Shown: positions 1 to 6,109, counted from the stretch's first letter. The stretch is DNA of 6,185 nt from Lachnospiraceae bacterium (GCA_900759225.1 CAAEUM010000264.1:1-6185), one strand, 5' to 3'. Made by a program: numbers and translations. Notes: generated by a model from the letters alone, not told the origin.

Positions 1-1176
1 GCATCTTGCCACATATACGGGAATTCCAAACATTTCCAGGAATCCGGCCACGCCTGCTGAGAAGATCTGGAAGGGCGTACCGGAGGCTGCCACCCCGTCT
101 GCAGATGCAGCCGCACCTGCGACACACAGGGCAATCACTGCCAGGAGGCTCTCCAGGACCATTGCCCCATAACCTACCTTCAGCATATCCTTCTCATTGG
201 AGATCGTTTTTGAGGAGGTTCCTGAGGAAACCAGGCTGTGGAAGCCGGAAACAGCACCGCAGGCAACTGTGACAAACAGAATGGGGAACATATCGCCCAG
301 CGCCTGATTGTGGAAGCCTGTAAATGCCGGAAGGTTCATGGACGGATGTGCGACCACCAGCCCGACTGCTGCACCTAAAATCATACCTGCAAACATAAAG
401 GTAGTCATGTAGTCACGAGGCTGCATTAAAATCCACATAGGAAGGACTGCTGCCAGGAAAATATAAGCAAAGGTCAGATAGATCCATACATCCTTTCCGG
501 CAACCAGCGGAAGCTTCATACCGATCGCAAGGGCTGCCAGGGTACATGCGATCCCTAATGCTGCTTCCTTCCAGCCGGTAAAATGAGCTTTTTTCTGAAT
601 CAGGCCGAATACCATAGCAAAGGCAATAAACAGAAGGGAAATGGTTCCGGCTGCACCGTTGACCTGAGCTGCCTCAACTAAAACCTGGGCCCCATCTTTT
701 ACAGCGTAAGCGTTAAAGGTTCCTGCAACCATATCTGCAAAGGCTGCAATTACGATCAATGTAAACAGCCAGCTAAACAGAAGGAACAGCTTGCGCCCTG
801 TTTTTCCAATGTATTTCTCAATGAGAAGTCCCATGGACTTTCCCTCATTTTTTACACTGGCATAAAGCGCACCAAAATCTGTAACGGCTCCAAAGAAAAT
901 TCCGCCTAAAATAACCCACAAAAGCACTGGCAGCCATCCAAAGGCTGCTGCCTGGATTGCACCAGTTACAGGGCCTGCGCCTGCAATGGAAGAAAACTGA
1001 TGGGCAAATACAGTCCAGCCGTCGGTAGGAACATAGTCCTGTCCATCCTCCAGGGCAACAGCCGGTGTTTTAGCAGAGGGGTCAATGCCCCATTTATTCG
1101 CCAGCCAGCGGCCGTAAAGGGTATAACCTCCTAACAGACAGACAGCGGCAATTAAAACGATCACAAGTGTATTCAT
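1..1176 (-). CDS. cstA: CstA-family carbon starvation / peptide (or pyruvate) transporter, 3' end cut by window edge
   Basis: The minus-strand frame is open from the ATG at 1176 to the window edge, giving 392 residues with no stop, so the C-terminus is missing. The protein is very hydrophobic, with roughly ten membrane segments separated by short loops. The stretch QFSSIAGAGPVTGA near residues 59-72 is a CstA-family signature, and CGAVSGFHSLVSSGTSSK near 305-322 matches the second conserved block. CstA proteins are inner-membrane transporters linked to peptide and, in E. coli, pyruvate uptake; the substrate here cannot be read from sequence. Start choice: AAAGGAG lies 3 nt before an ATG at 1182 and 9 nt before the ATG at 1176 (MNTLVIV). 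The second spacing is better, so 1176 is preferred; the alternative adds only Met-Ser. The gene follows a sigma-A promoter and a T-box leader, so it is probably controlled by tRNA charging. Confidence 0.93.
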   Translation of the reverse strand, partial: MNTLVIVLIAAVCLLGGYTLYGRWLANKWGIDPSAKTPAVALEDGQDYVPTDGWTVFAHQFSSIAGAGPVTGAIQAAAFGWLPVLLWVILGGIFFGAVTDFGALYASVKNEGKSMGLLIEKYIGKTGRKLFLLFSWLFTLIVIAAFADMVAGTFNAYAVKDGAQVLVEAAQVNGAAGTISLLFIAFAMVFGLIQKKAHFTGWKEAALGIACTLAALAIGMKLPLVAGKDVWIYLTFAYIFLAAVLPMWILMQPRDYMTTFMFAGMILGAAVGLVVAHPSMNLPAFTGFHNQALGDMFPILFVTVACGAVSGFHSLVSSGTSSKTISNEKDMLKVGYGAMVLESLLAVIALCVAGAAASADGVAASGTPFQIFSAGVAGFLEMFGIPVYVARC

Positions 1177-1279
1177 ACTCATTCTCTCCTTTTCCCAAGA
1201 CCTTCAACACTGCCAAATCAGTTTCCTATGTACGGAGCATTTTTTATATCATAAGGTGAACCTTCCTATGATCAAGAAA

Positions 1280-1300
1280 GGATCCTGCAAAACAGGATTC
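1280..1300 (-). other. Hairpin in cstA 5' UTR after the T-box terminator
   Basis: On the minus strand GAATCCTG, a TTTTG loop and CAGGATCC form a stem with one A-C mismatch near its base. It is followed by TTTCTTG, a poor U-tract. It sits 10-11 nt downstream of the T-box terminator's U-run and about 100 nt before the cstA start. It could be a weak second terminator, an mRNA 5' stabiliser, or chance. The rest of 1183-1279 shows no gene: the only short frame there, an ATG near 1222, stops after four codons. Confidence 0.35.
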
Positions 1301-1310
1301 TTCGCTGATA

Positions 1311-1363
1311 TAAAAAACACCTCCGCCTGGTCACAGCTTTCTGCTGTGAGAAGACGAAGGTGT
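1311..1363 (-). terminator. T-box intrinsic terminator (OFF-state hairpin)
   Basis: On the minus strand ACACCTTCGTC (1363-1353) pairs completely, counting G-U pairs, with GGCGGAGGTGT (1327-1317). Inside it TCACAGC (1349-1343) pairs perfectly with GCTGTGA (1337-1331) around an AGAAA loop. A run of T follows directly (1317-1312). This long GC-rich stem with a U-tract is a factor-independent terminator. Its 5' arm contains CGTC, which the antiterminator also needs, so the two folds exclude each other. Confidence 0.9.
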
Positions 1364-1385
1364 ATCTCTCCGCGTTACCACTTCT
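1349..1385 (-). promoter_or_regulatory. T-box antiterminator element
   Basis: On the minus strand AGAAG (1385-1381) is followed by the T-box sequence TGGTAACGCGGAG, and the downstream CGTCTTCT closes the helix. AGAAG pairs with CTTCT and ACG pairs with CGT, leaving the UGGU(A) bulge that in T-box RNAs binds the NCCA end of an uncharged tRNA. The U after UGG predicts a tRNA with discriminator base A, which tRNA-Ile has, although many other tRNAs do too. The usual consensus is AGGGTGGNACCGCG; this copy reads AAGTGGTAACGCGG, a common clostridial-looking variant. Confidence 0.85.
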
Positions 1386-1655
1386 CTTGCCGGGAGCTCC
1401 CGGCCACTCTGTCACATCCCCCATCCAGTAGGTACCGCACCGGCAGGGAATATGCGCCCCTTTAACGGTGGGCCTCCGGACTGGGCTACTTAACCGGGCT
1501 TATGCCCGTTTTCCCTCAGACTGCTGGCAGGTGATAGCTTCCCTTTGGTACTGCTCCCTTTCACCTGGCGGGAGCTCTCTGTAAGTCCTTCCAAATCCTC
1601 CGGATCGGAGGAAGCCTTGTCCTGTTCACTGCATTTGGATGTTGAATTAAGTGCT

Positions 1656-1683
1656 ATTATAGTCCTGATTTTTCTGTTGTCAA
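1656..1683 (-). promoter_or_regulatory. Sigma-A promoter of the T-box–cstA transcript
   Basis: On the minus strand a perfect TTGACA (-35, 1683-1678) and a perfect TATAAT (-10, 1661-1656) are separated by 16 bp. Transcription should start around 1650-1648, just before the T-box Stem I. Both hexamers match consensus, so initiation should be strong, which suits a gene throttled mainly by downstream attenuation. Confidence 0.88.
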
Positions 1684-1808
1684 TGCGTTTTTCTGTATTT
1701 TATGCAGTGCTTTTTTAAGTTTATGCAGCCTGTATATTTCTCTGTTATTTTACCATGATAAAGTATTAAATATGCCAAAACTCCAGGTTATAGCTGTTAT
1801 TCCGCAAA
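1684..1808. other. Intergenic region with no intrinsic terminator seen for the upstream operon
   Basis: This AT-rich stretch separates the DUF4317-like stop codon from the cstA promoter. Apart from the hexamer array I find only weak A/T hairpins, for example TTTA..TAAA around 1748-1763. None has a GC stem followed by a U-tract in the minus direction. Termination of the rluF-ligA-metA transcript may be Rho-dependent, or the transcript may run on into the T-box leader. A short hydrophobic frame extends into this region from the upstream gene's 3' end (see findings). Confidence 0.5.
1693..1735 (-). promoter_or_regulatory. Four-hexamer array upstream of the cstA promoter, candidate operator
   Basis: Read on the minus strand the hexamers are ATACAG (1735-1730), CTGCAT (1728-1723), CTGCAT (1707-1702) and ATACAG (1698-1693). 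Each outer/inner pair forms a near-palindrome, with a 1-bp gap in the upstream pair and a 3-bp gap in the downstream pair. The two CTGCATAAA copies are exactly 21 bp apart, two helical turns. The array ends about 10 bp upstream of the -35 box, a plausible place for an activator or repressor. The regulator is unknown, and the region is AT-rich, so coincidence is possible. Confidence 0.35.
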
Positions 1809-2459
1809 TCAGCCAAATAAAAGTTTTTTTAAACACTCCCCATAAGAATTTCCCTTATCCGCTTCAAACACAAAAATACGGTGCTCGTCTGTGCTTCTCT
1901 GGCAAAAACCAGGAAAGAGGAAACCGCACTCCGGAAGCCCTGCCTCATAATCCCCGCTTACAGGGCAGATAGCGCAGATCAGAAAGCGGTACACCTCCTC
2001 GGAATCCCACAGGCTCTCCTTATCACTGGCCTTTAAGGGCACATCATAGCTTCCGTAAAAGAAATAAACCGCGTAATCACCAGATGCCGGGCAGCGCTCT
2101 CCCACTACCTCATAAAACACATCCAGCAGCGCATCATTTTTCAGCTCACATTCCCTTAAGGCCATTAAAAGCTGCCAGAGGCTCCCCGGCCCCTCCTGCT
2201 GCTTTGAAAATCCATAGGCCTTTAAATCCACATTGGTTTCCGAAAAGGGGATGGTCTTGGCTATCTCCAGATTCAGCTGCTGGTCCTTTAATGACAGCTT
2301 CCTGAAATTCTGATTAAAGGTCCCGTCTACAAACCCGTCCTTATCCAGATATGCCCCTGCGATCCGTCCAAAGCAGCTGCGCTTTAAGGTCATCCTTCGG
2401 GTAAGCTCCAGCATATCCTCCCGGTCAATGGGCTCTGTCCTTTTCATCTCCCCGCCCAT
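1809..2459 (-). CDS. DUF4317-like hypothetical protein, short form
   Basis: This is a 216-residue protein of unknown function. Its sequence follows what I recall of the DUF4317 family of Clostridia. It has an N-terminal helix, then CFGRIAGAYLDKDG (29-42), LRECELKNDALLDVFYE (101-117), YGSYDVPLKASD (135-146), EEVYRFLICAICPV (154-167) and LPECGFLFPGFCQRSTDEHR (175-194). No signal peptide or membrane segment is visible, so it is probably cytoplasmic. It has seven cysteines, including CxxC at 162-165, but no obvious metal site. Family members I remember are closer to 400 residues, so this resembles an N-terminal half. The start at 2459 is supported by a perfect AGGAGG (2474-2469) with a 9-nt spacer, inside the last codons of metA and 1 nt past its stop. 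An in-frame Met at residue 5 lacks sensible spacing. The 3' end contains an A7 run. Confidence 0.8.
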   Translation of the reverse strand: MGGEMKRTEPIDREDMLELTRRMTLKRSCFGRIAGAYLDKDGFVDGTFNQNFRKLSLKDQQLNLEIAKTIPFSETNVDLKAYGFSKQQEGPGSLWQLLMALRECELKNDALLDVFYEVVGERCPASGDYAVYFFYGSYDVPLKASDKESLWDSEEVYRFLICAICPVSGDYEAGLPECGFLFPGFCQRSTDEHRIFVFEADKGNSYGECLKKLLFG

Positions 2460-2460
2460 C

Positions 2461-3378
2461 CTAGTTTTCCTCCTCCAGAAGATAAGGAGTGATCTGATAA
2501 ACGTAGAAATTTAACCAGTTGGAATAAAGGGTGTTGGAGGTATTCCTCCACGACAGCACCGGAACAGAGAATGGGTCATCATGCTCATAATAATTGCAGG
2601 GGATGCTGGGATTTAAATTCTTCTTTAAGTCCCTGTGGTATTCATTGTTTAAGGTCATTCTGTCATATTCCGGGTGCCCCTGGACAAAAATCTGGCGTCC
2701 ATCCCGGCTCATAACCAGAAAAATACCTGCCTCCTGGGATTCAGCCAGTATCATAAGCTCCGGATGCTTTTCAATATCCTGCCTGCGCACCTGGGTATAG
2801 CGGGAATGGGGCGCCAGAAAATAATCGTTAAAGCTGCGCACAAGAGGCACTCTCCGGTCAATGACCTTATGGTTGTAGATGCCCGATAATTTTGTATCCA
2901 TCTTGTATTTCGGCACGCCATAGTGATAATAAAGCCCCGCCTGGGCGCCCCAGCAAATATGCATCGTTGAGGTTACATGGGTTTTTGTCCACTCCATGAT
3001 CTGTGACAGCTCTTCCCAGTAATTCACCTCTTCAAATTCCAGATTCTCCACAGGAGCCCCTGTAATGATCATTCCGTCAAATTTTTTCCGCCTTACATCC
3101 TCAAAGGTTACATAGAACTTGTTCAGATGGCTGGCTGAGGTATTCTTTGACACATGGGTAGACAGCATTAAAAAGGTACAGTCTACCTGCAGCGGCGTGT
3201 TGGAAAGAGCCCTCAGAAGCTGGGTTTCCGTATCCTCCTTAATAGGCATCAGATTTAAAATTAAAATTTCCAGCGGACGGATATCCTGGCTCATGGCCCG
3301 ATCCTCGTCCATAATAAATATATTTTCAGATTCCAGAATTGCCCTGGCAGGCAGTTCCTTCTGCACCTTAATTGGCAT
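2461..3378 (-). CDS. metA: Homoserine O-acetyltransferase (MetA / MetAA family)
   Basis: This cytoplasmic enzyme activates homoserine in the first committed step of methionine synthesis. The protein is full length at 305 residues and co-linear with E. coli MetA. The active site is intact: nucleophile Cys142 in HICWGAQAG, and His235 and Glu237 in GHPEYDR. Conserved Lys47, Ser192 (APHSRY) and Arg249 are also present. Position 111 is Glu (GAPVE). In this family Glu111 goes with acetyl-CoA and Gly111, as in E. coli, with succinyl-CoA, so the product should be O-acetylhomoserine despite the traditional name homoserine O-succinyltransferase. The ATG overlaps the end of ligA by 11 nt and has a modest AGGA 4 nt upstream plus GGGAG further up, so translation is probably coupled to ligA. 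There is no S-box, SAM riboswitch or T-box directly before it. Confidence 0.96.
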   Translation of the reverse strand: MPIKVQKELPARAILESENIFIMDEDRAMSQDIRPLEILILNLMPIKEDTETQLLRALSNTPLQVDCTFLMLSTHVSKNTSASHLNKFYVTFEDVRRKKFDGMIITGAPVENLEFEEVNYWEELSQIMEWTKTHVTSTMHICWGAQAGLYYHYGVPKYKMDTKLSGIYNHKVIDRRVPLVRSFNDYFLAPHSRYTQVRRQDIEKHPELMILAESQEAGIFLVMSRDGRQIFVQGHPEYDRMTLNNEYHRDLKKNLNPSIPCNYYEHDDPFSVPVLSWRNTSNTLYSNWLNFYVYQITPYLLEEEN

Positions 3379-5365
3379 GTTCCTGTATTCTCCCTTCCCC
3401 CTGAAGCATCTTCAAAAAATCCTCCTCTGACAGAATGGGAATCCCCAATTCCCGGGCTTTCTTGTTTTTTGAAGAAGCAGATGTCACATCGTTGTTGATA
3501 AGATAAGTCGTCTTGGCTGTAACTGTACCTGTGGCTTTGCCGCCCCGGCTTTCGATCACCTTCTGAAGCTCCTTCCGGTTTGCAAAATGATCGACTGAAC
3601 CGGTGATAACAAAGGTCATCCCCTCAAAAACCGCCTCACCGGCCATCTCCTCCTCCTGCTCAATAACAAGCTCCTTTAAAAGCCCATCCACCTGCAGGTT
3701 ATTTTTTTCCAGCCTGAAGTAATCAATCCAGGCCTGAGCCAGCACAGCTCCAATCCCATCCACTGCCGTAAGCTCTTCCATTCCGGCACTGCGCATTTTA
3801 GAAAAATCATACTGAAAGCTGCGGCAGAGCATTTTTGCATTTGCAAGGCCGATCCCTGCAATTCCCAGTCCATAGATCACCCGATAAAGCTCTGTATGGC
3901 GGGCACGCTCAATGGAGCCCATAAGGTTTTCATAGGACTTTTCCCCAAAGCCTTCCATCCCTACAATGGCCTCCCTATGGACATCCAGATGAAACATGTC
4001 GCTGTAGCTGTGAATAAAGCCTGCGCTGATAAATTTCTCCAGCGTTGCCTCTGAAAGCCCGTCAATATTTAAGGCATCCCTGCTTACCAGAAGGGTAAAG
4101 CTCTTGATTTTCTTTACCTGGCAGTCTGGATTGGTGCAGTAAAGGCTTTTTACATCATTGATCTTCTGTATCTTTGTGGGCCCTTGGCACACTGGGCAGG
4201 CAGAGGGAATATCCCTGACGCCGCTGCGGGTTAAGTTATCCGCAATCTGAGGGATGATCATATTGGCCTTATATACGGTAATCCTATCCCCCGCCCCCAG
4301 CTCCAGGGCCTCCATAATGCTGATATTATGGACGCTGGCCCTGCTTACAGTAGTCCCCTCCAGCTCCACCGGCTCAAAGACAGCTACCGGGTTGATCAAA
4401 CCAGTCCTGGATGGGCTCCATTCAATGTAGGACAGCGTTGTTTCCCTGACTTCATCCTGCCATTTAAAGGCAATGGCATTTCTGGGAAATTTCGCTGTGC
4501 GTCCCAGGGATTCCCCATAAGCAATATCATCATAAAGAAGCACAAGACCGTCTGACGGGATATCATTTGTCTGTATCGCCGCTGCAAAACGCTCCACTGC
4601 CTGCGGAAGGCTTTCGGCTGTCACCCGCTCATAGCGGACTACCTCAAAGCCCTGACTCTTAAGCCATTCAAACTGCTGCTGTCTGGAATTTTTAAAATCA
4701 ACCCCATCTGCGCTTACAAGGGAAAACGCCTCAAAATGCACATTCCGCTCTGCGGTAATGCGGCTGTTTAGCTGGCGCACAGAACCGCTGCACAGATTCC
4801 TGGGATTCTTGTATTTTGCATCTGCATCCCCTATTTCCGCATTGATGCGCAGGAAATCCGAATAGGTAATGGTAGCCTCCCCCCGTAGCACCAGCTGCCC
4901 CTTATAGGAAATCGTCAGGGGGATGTTCGAAAAAGCTCTTGCATTATTTGTAATAACCTCGCCAATTTCTCCGTTTCCCCGGGTAACCGCCTTTACAAGG
5001 CTTCCGTTTTCGTAAGTCAGCACAATGGTCAGCCCATCCATTTTCCAGGACAGGAGGCCTTCCTGCTGCCCCAGCCACTGAACAAGCTCATCTACGCTCT
5101 TCGTTTTATCCAGCGAGAGCATAGGCGATTCATGGGCCTCCTTGGGAAGCTCGCTTAATACCTCGTATCCCACCTGGGTTGTAGGGCTGCCGGACATAAC
5201 GATTCCCGTTTCCTTCTCCAGGCTGCACAGCTCATCATAAAGCCTGTCATATTCAAAATTACTCATAATCTCCCGGCTTTCCTGATAGTAGGCCCTGGAT
5301 GCCCCGGAAAGTATGGGAATCAGTTCTTTCATCCTCTGGATCTTTTCCTTCATGCGCTCTCCCAT
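3368..5365 (-). CDS. ligA: NAD+-dependent DNA ligase LigA, divergent form
   Basis: The enzyme seals 3'-OH/5'-phosphate nicks using NAD+, in replication and repair. At 665 residues it has the full LigA architecture. The Ia NAD-binding domain (about 10-85) contains NFEYDRLYDEL and PMLSLDKT. The adenylation domain has Lys108 in WKMDG, TRGNGEIGE (128-136), LRGEAT (160-165), DGLVL (272-276) and FKW (300-302). It is followed by the OB fold (about 310-380), a Cys4 zinc finger (C390, C393, C410, C415), helix-hairpin-helix repeats (about 430-550) and a C-terminal BRCT domain (about 578-655, FVITGS). Several conserved blocks depart from typical LigA, for example TRGNGEIGE for TRGDGxxGE and YKANMIIPQ for RRAGDVIPQ, suggesting a paralogous subfamily. 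It starts 3 nt after the rluF stop. An alternative ATG at 5353 (residue 5) has a better-placed GGGAG and would give 661 residues. Confidence 0.94.
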   Translation of the reverse strand: MGERMKEKIQRMKELIPILSGASRAYYQESREIMSNFEYDRLYDELCSLEKETGIVMSGSPTTQVGYEVLSELPKEAHESPMLSLDKTKSVDELVQWLGQQEGLLSWKMDGLTIVLTYENGSLVKAVTRGNGEIGEVITNNARAFSNIPLTISYKGQLVLRGEATITYSDFLRINAEIGDADAKYKNPRNLCSGSVRQLNSRITAERNVHFEAFSLVSADGVDFKNSRQQQFEWLKSQGFEVVRYERVTAESLPQAVERFAAAIQTNDIPSDGLVLLYDDIAYGESLGRTAKFPRNAIAFKWQDEVRETTLSYIEWSPSRTGLINPVAVFEPVELEGTTVSRASVHNISIMEALELGAGDRITVYKANMIIPQIADNLTRSGVRDIPSACPVCQGPTKIQKINDVKSLYCTNPDCQVKKIKSFTLLVSRDALNIDGLSEATLEKFISAGFIHSYSDMFHLDVHREAIVGMEGFGEKSYENLMGSIERARHTELYRVIYGLGIAGIGLANAKMLCRSFQYDFSKMRSAGMEELTAVDGIGAVLAQAWIDYFRLEKNNLQVDGLLKELVIEQEEEMAGEAVFEGMTFVITGSVDHFANRKELQKVIESRGGKATGTVTAKTTYLINNDVTSASSKNKKARELGIPILSEEDFLKMLQGEGRIQEHAN

Positions 5366-5368
5366 CTT

Positions 5369-6100
5369 TTACATGTCCTGTTTTAAAAGCCTTATAAGCT
5401 GCCGGTACTCTTCTCCCTTTATTTCCCGAAAGGAGCCTGAGGGAAGGTTTCCCAGACTGATATTCATGATCCGCACCCGCGTTAATTTTATCACATGGCA
5501 GCCGCAGGCCTGGCTCATCCGGCGTATCTGGCGGTTTAACCCCTGGGTTAGAATAATTGAAAAGCGGCGCTCTCCCAGCCTTTTCACCCTGCAGGGCCGG
5601 GTAACCACCTTAAGCTCCGGAAGCCATACCCCCGCTGACATCTGTTTTATAAACGCATCTGTCACCGGTTTATCCACTTCCACTACGTATTCTTTTTCAT
5701 GGGCATTGCGGGCCCGCATAATCTTGTTTACCAGCTCCCCCTGATTGGTCATGAGAAGAAGGCCCTCTGAATCTTTATCCAGACGGCCTATAGGATAAAC
5801 CCTTAAGGGATAATTTAAAAAATCCACAATATTTTCTGCCCTGTCCTTATGGGAGGTGGTACACACCACCCCTTTTGGCTTATTCACTGCCAAAAGCACC
5901 TTCCTTGGAGGCTGCGGTAACTGTCCGGCCTCCGCAATTTCCCGGCCATCACAGATGATCCTCTGGCCTGGCTGAACCTTTTGTCCTGTTTTCGCAGGAA
6001 TCCCGTCAACCAGCACCCTGCCTTCCTCAATCAGCCTGTCGGCCTCCCGCCTGGAACAGATGCCCATACGGCTCAGCCATTTATTTAACCGTTCTTCCAT
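5369..6100 (-). CDS. rluF: 23S rRNA pseudouridine synthase, RsuA/RluF family
   Basis: The enzyme converts a uridine in 23S rRNA to pseudouridine; RluF of E. coli modifies U2604. The protein is 243 residues. An N-terminal S4 RNA-binding domain (about 1-48: ERLNKWLSRMGICSRREADRLI) is followed by the catalytic domain, which starts near residue 68 with VLLAVNKPKGVVCT. The catalytic Asp is D108 in GRLDKDSEGLLLMTN. The downstream blocks VNKIMRARNAHEKEY (124-138) and QGLNRQIRRM (186-195) are closest to RluF rather than RluB or RsuA, though the exact target base is inferred. The start is supported by GAGGAG (6109-6104) just upstream with a short spacer. It is the first complete gene of the rluF-ligA-metA-DUF4317 cluster, and ligA begins 3 nt after its stop. 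Confidence 0.92.
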   Translation of the reverse strand: MEERLNKWLSRMGICSRREADRLIEEGRVLVDGIPAKTGQKVQPGQRIICDGREIAEAGQLPQPPRKVLLAVNKPKGVVCTTSHKDRAENIVDFLNYPLRVYPIGRLDKDSEGLLLMTNQGELVNKIMRARNAHEKEYVVEVDKPVTDAFIKQMSAGVWLPELKVVTRPCRVKRLGERRFSIILTQGLNRQIRRMSQACGCHVIKLTRVRIMNISLGNLPSGSFREIKGEEYRQLIRLLKQDM

Positions 6101-6109
6101 AAACTCCTC

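Larger units (their letters stand above)
1311..1649 (-). promoter_or_regulatory. T-box riboswitch leader upstream of cstA, probable Ile (AUC) specifier
   Basis: The leader runs from the predicted transcription start to the terminator. In transcript order it holds GTGAACAGGACAAG (lower Stem I with a GA-rich kink-turn-like element), an extra hairpin at 1612-1596, and TTTGG..TAC pairing with GTA..CCAAA. The conserved AGAGAG (1580-1575) and a distal stem GCTCCC/GGGAGC closing a GCCAGGTGAAA loop follow. Then come GAAGCTATCACC, the specifier side of the loop, a CGGGC-ATAA-GCCCG hairpin, and a 16-nt palindromic Stem III (1404-1389). The antiterminator/terminator pair ends the leader. In the family pattern GAA-NNN-codon-A the codon is AUC (1535-1533), meaning isoleucine. 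The T-box identification is firm. The specifier is tentative, because the usual AGUA opposite it is not evident and GCTTCC could pair with GGAAGC instead. The expected effect is that uncharged tRNA allows readthrough into cstA. Confidence 0.88.

Noticed and set aside
6..272. Plus-strand open frame of 88 codons at the left edge
   Set aside because: It is antisense to cstA, rich in Pro and Arg as expected of an opposite-strand shadow, with no family resemblance.
1389..1404. Perfect 16-bp palindrome as a protein operator or restriction site cluster
   Set aside because: Its place between the pseudoknot region and the antiterminator fits T-box Stem III, which explains the palindrome.
1256..1465. 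Plus-strand open frame of 69 codons
   Set aside because: It runs antisense through the T-box antiterminator and terminator, has no ribosome binding site, and gives a low-complexity Arg/Ser-rich product.
3368..3420. SAM riboswitch or T-box in front of metA
   Set aside because: The bases upstream of metA are ligA coding sequence. No riboswitch core or leader terminator is visible.
3676..3873. Minus-strand frame of 65 codons inside ligA
   Set aside because: It is an out-of-phase shadow of the HhH region of ligA. The ligA frame is intact there, so no frameshift is implied.
5313..5744. Plus-strand open frame of 143 codons
   Set aside because: It is antisense to the rluF/ligA junction. The coding evidence on the minus strand (S4, GRLDKDSEG, LigA N-terminus) is decisive.
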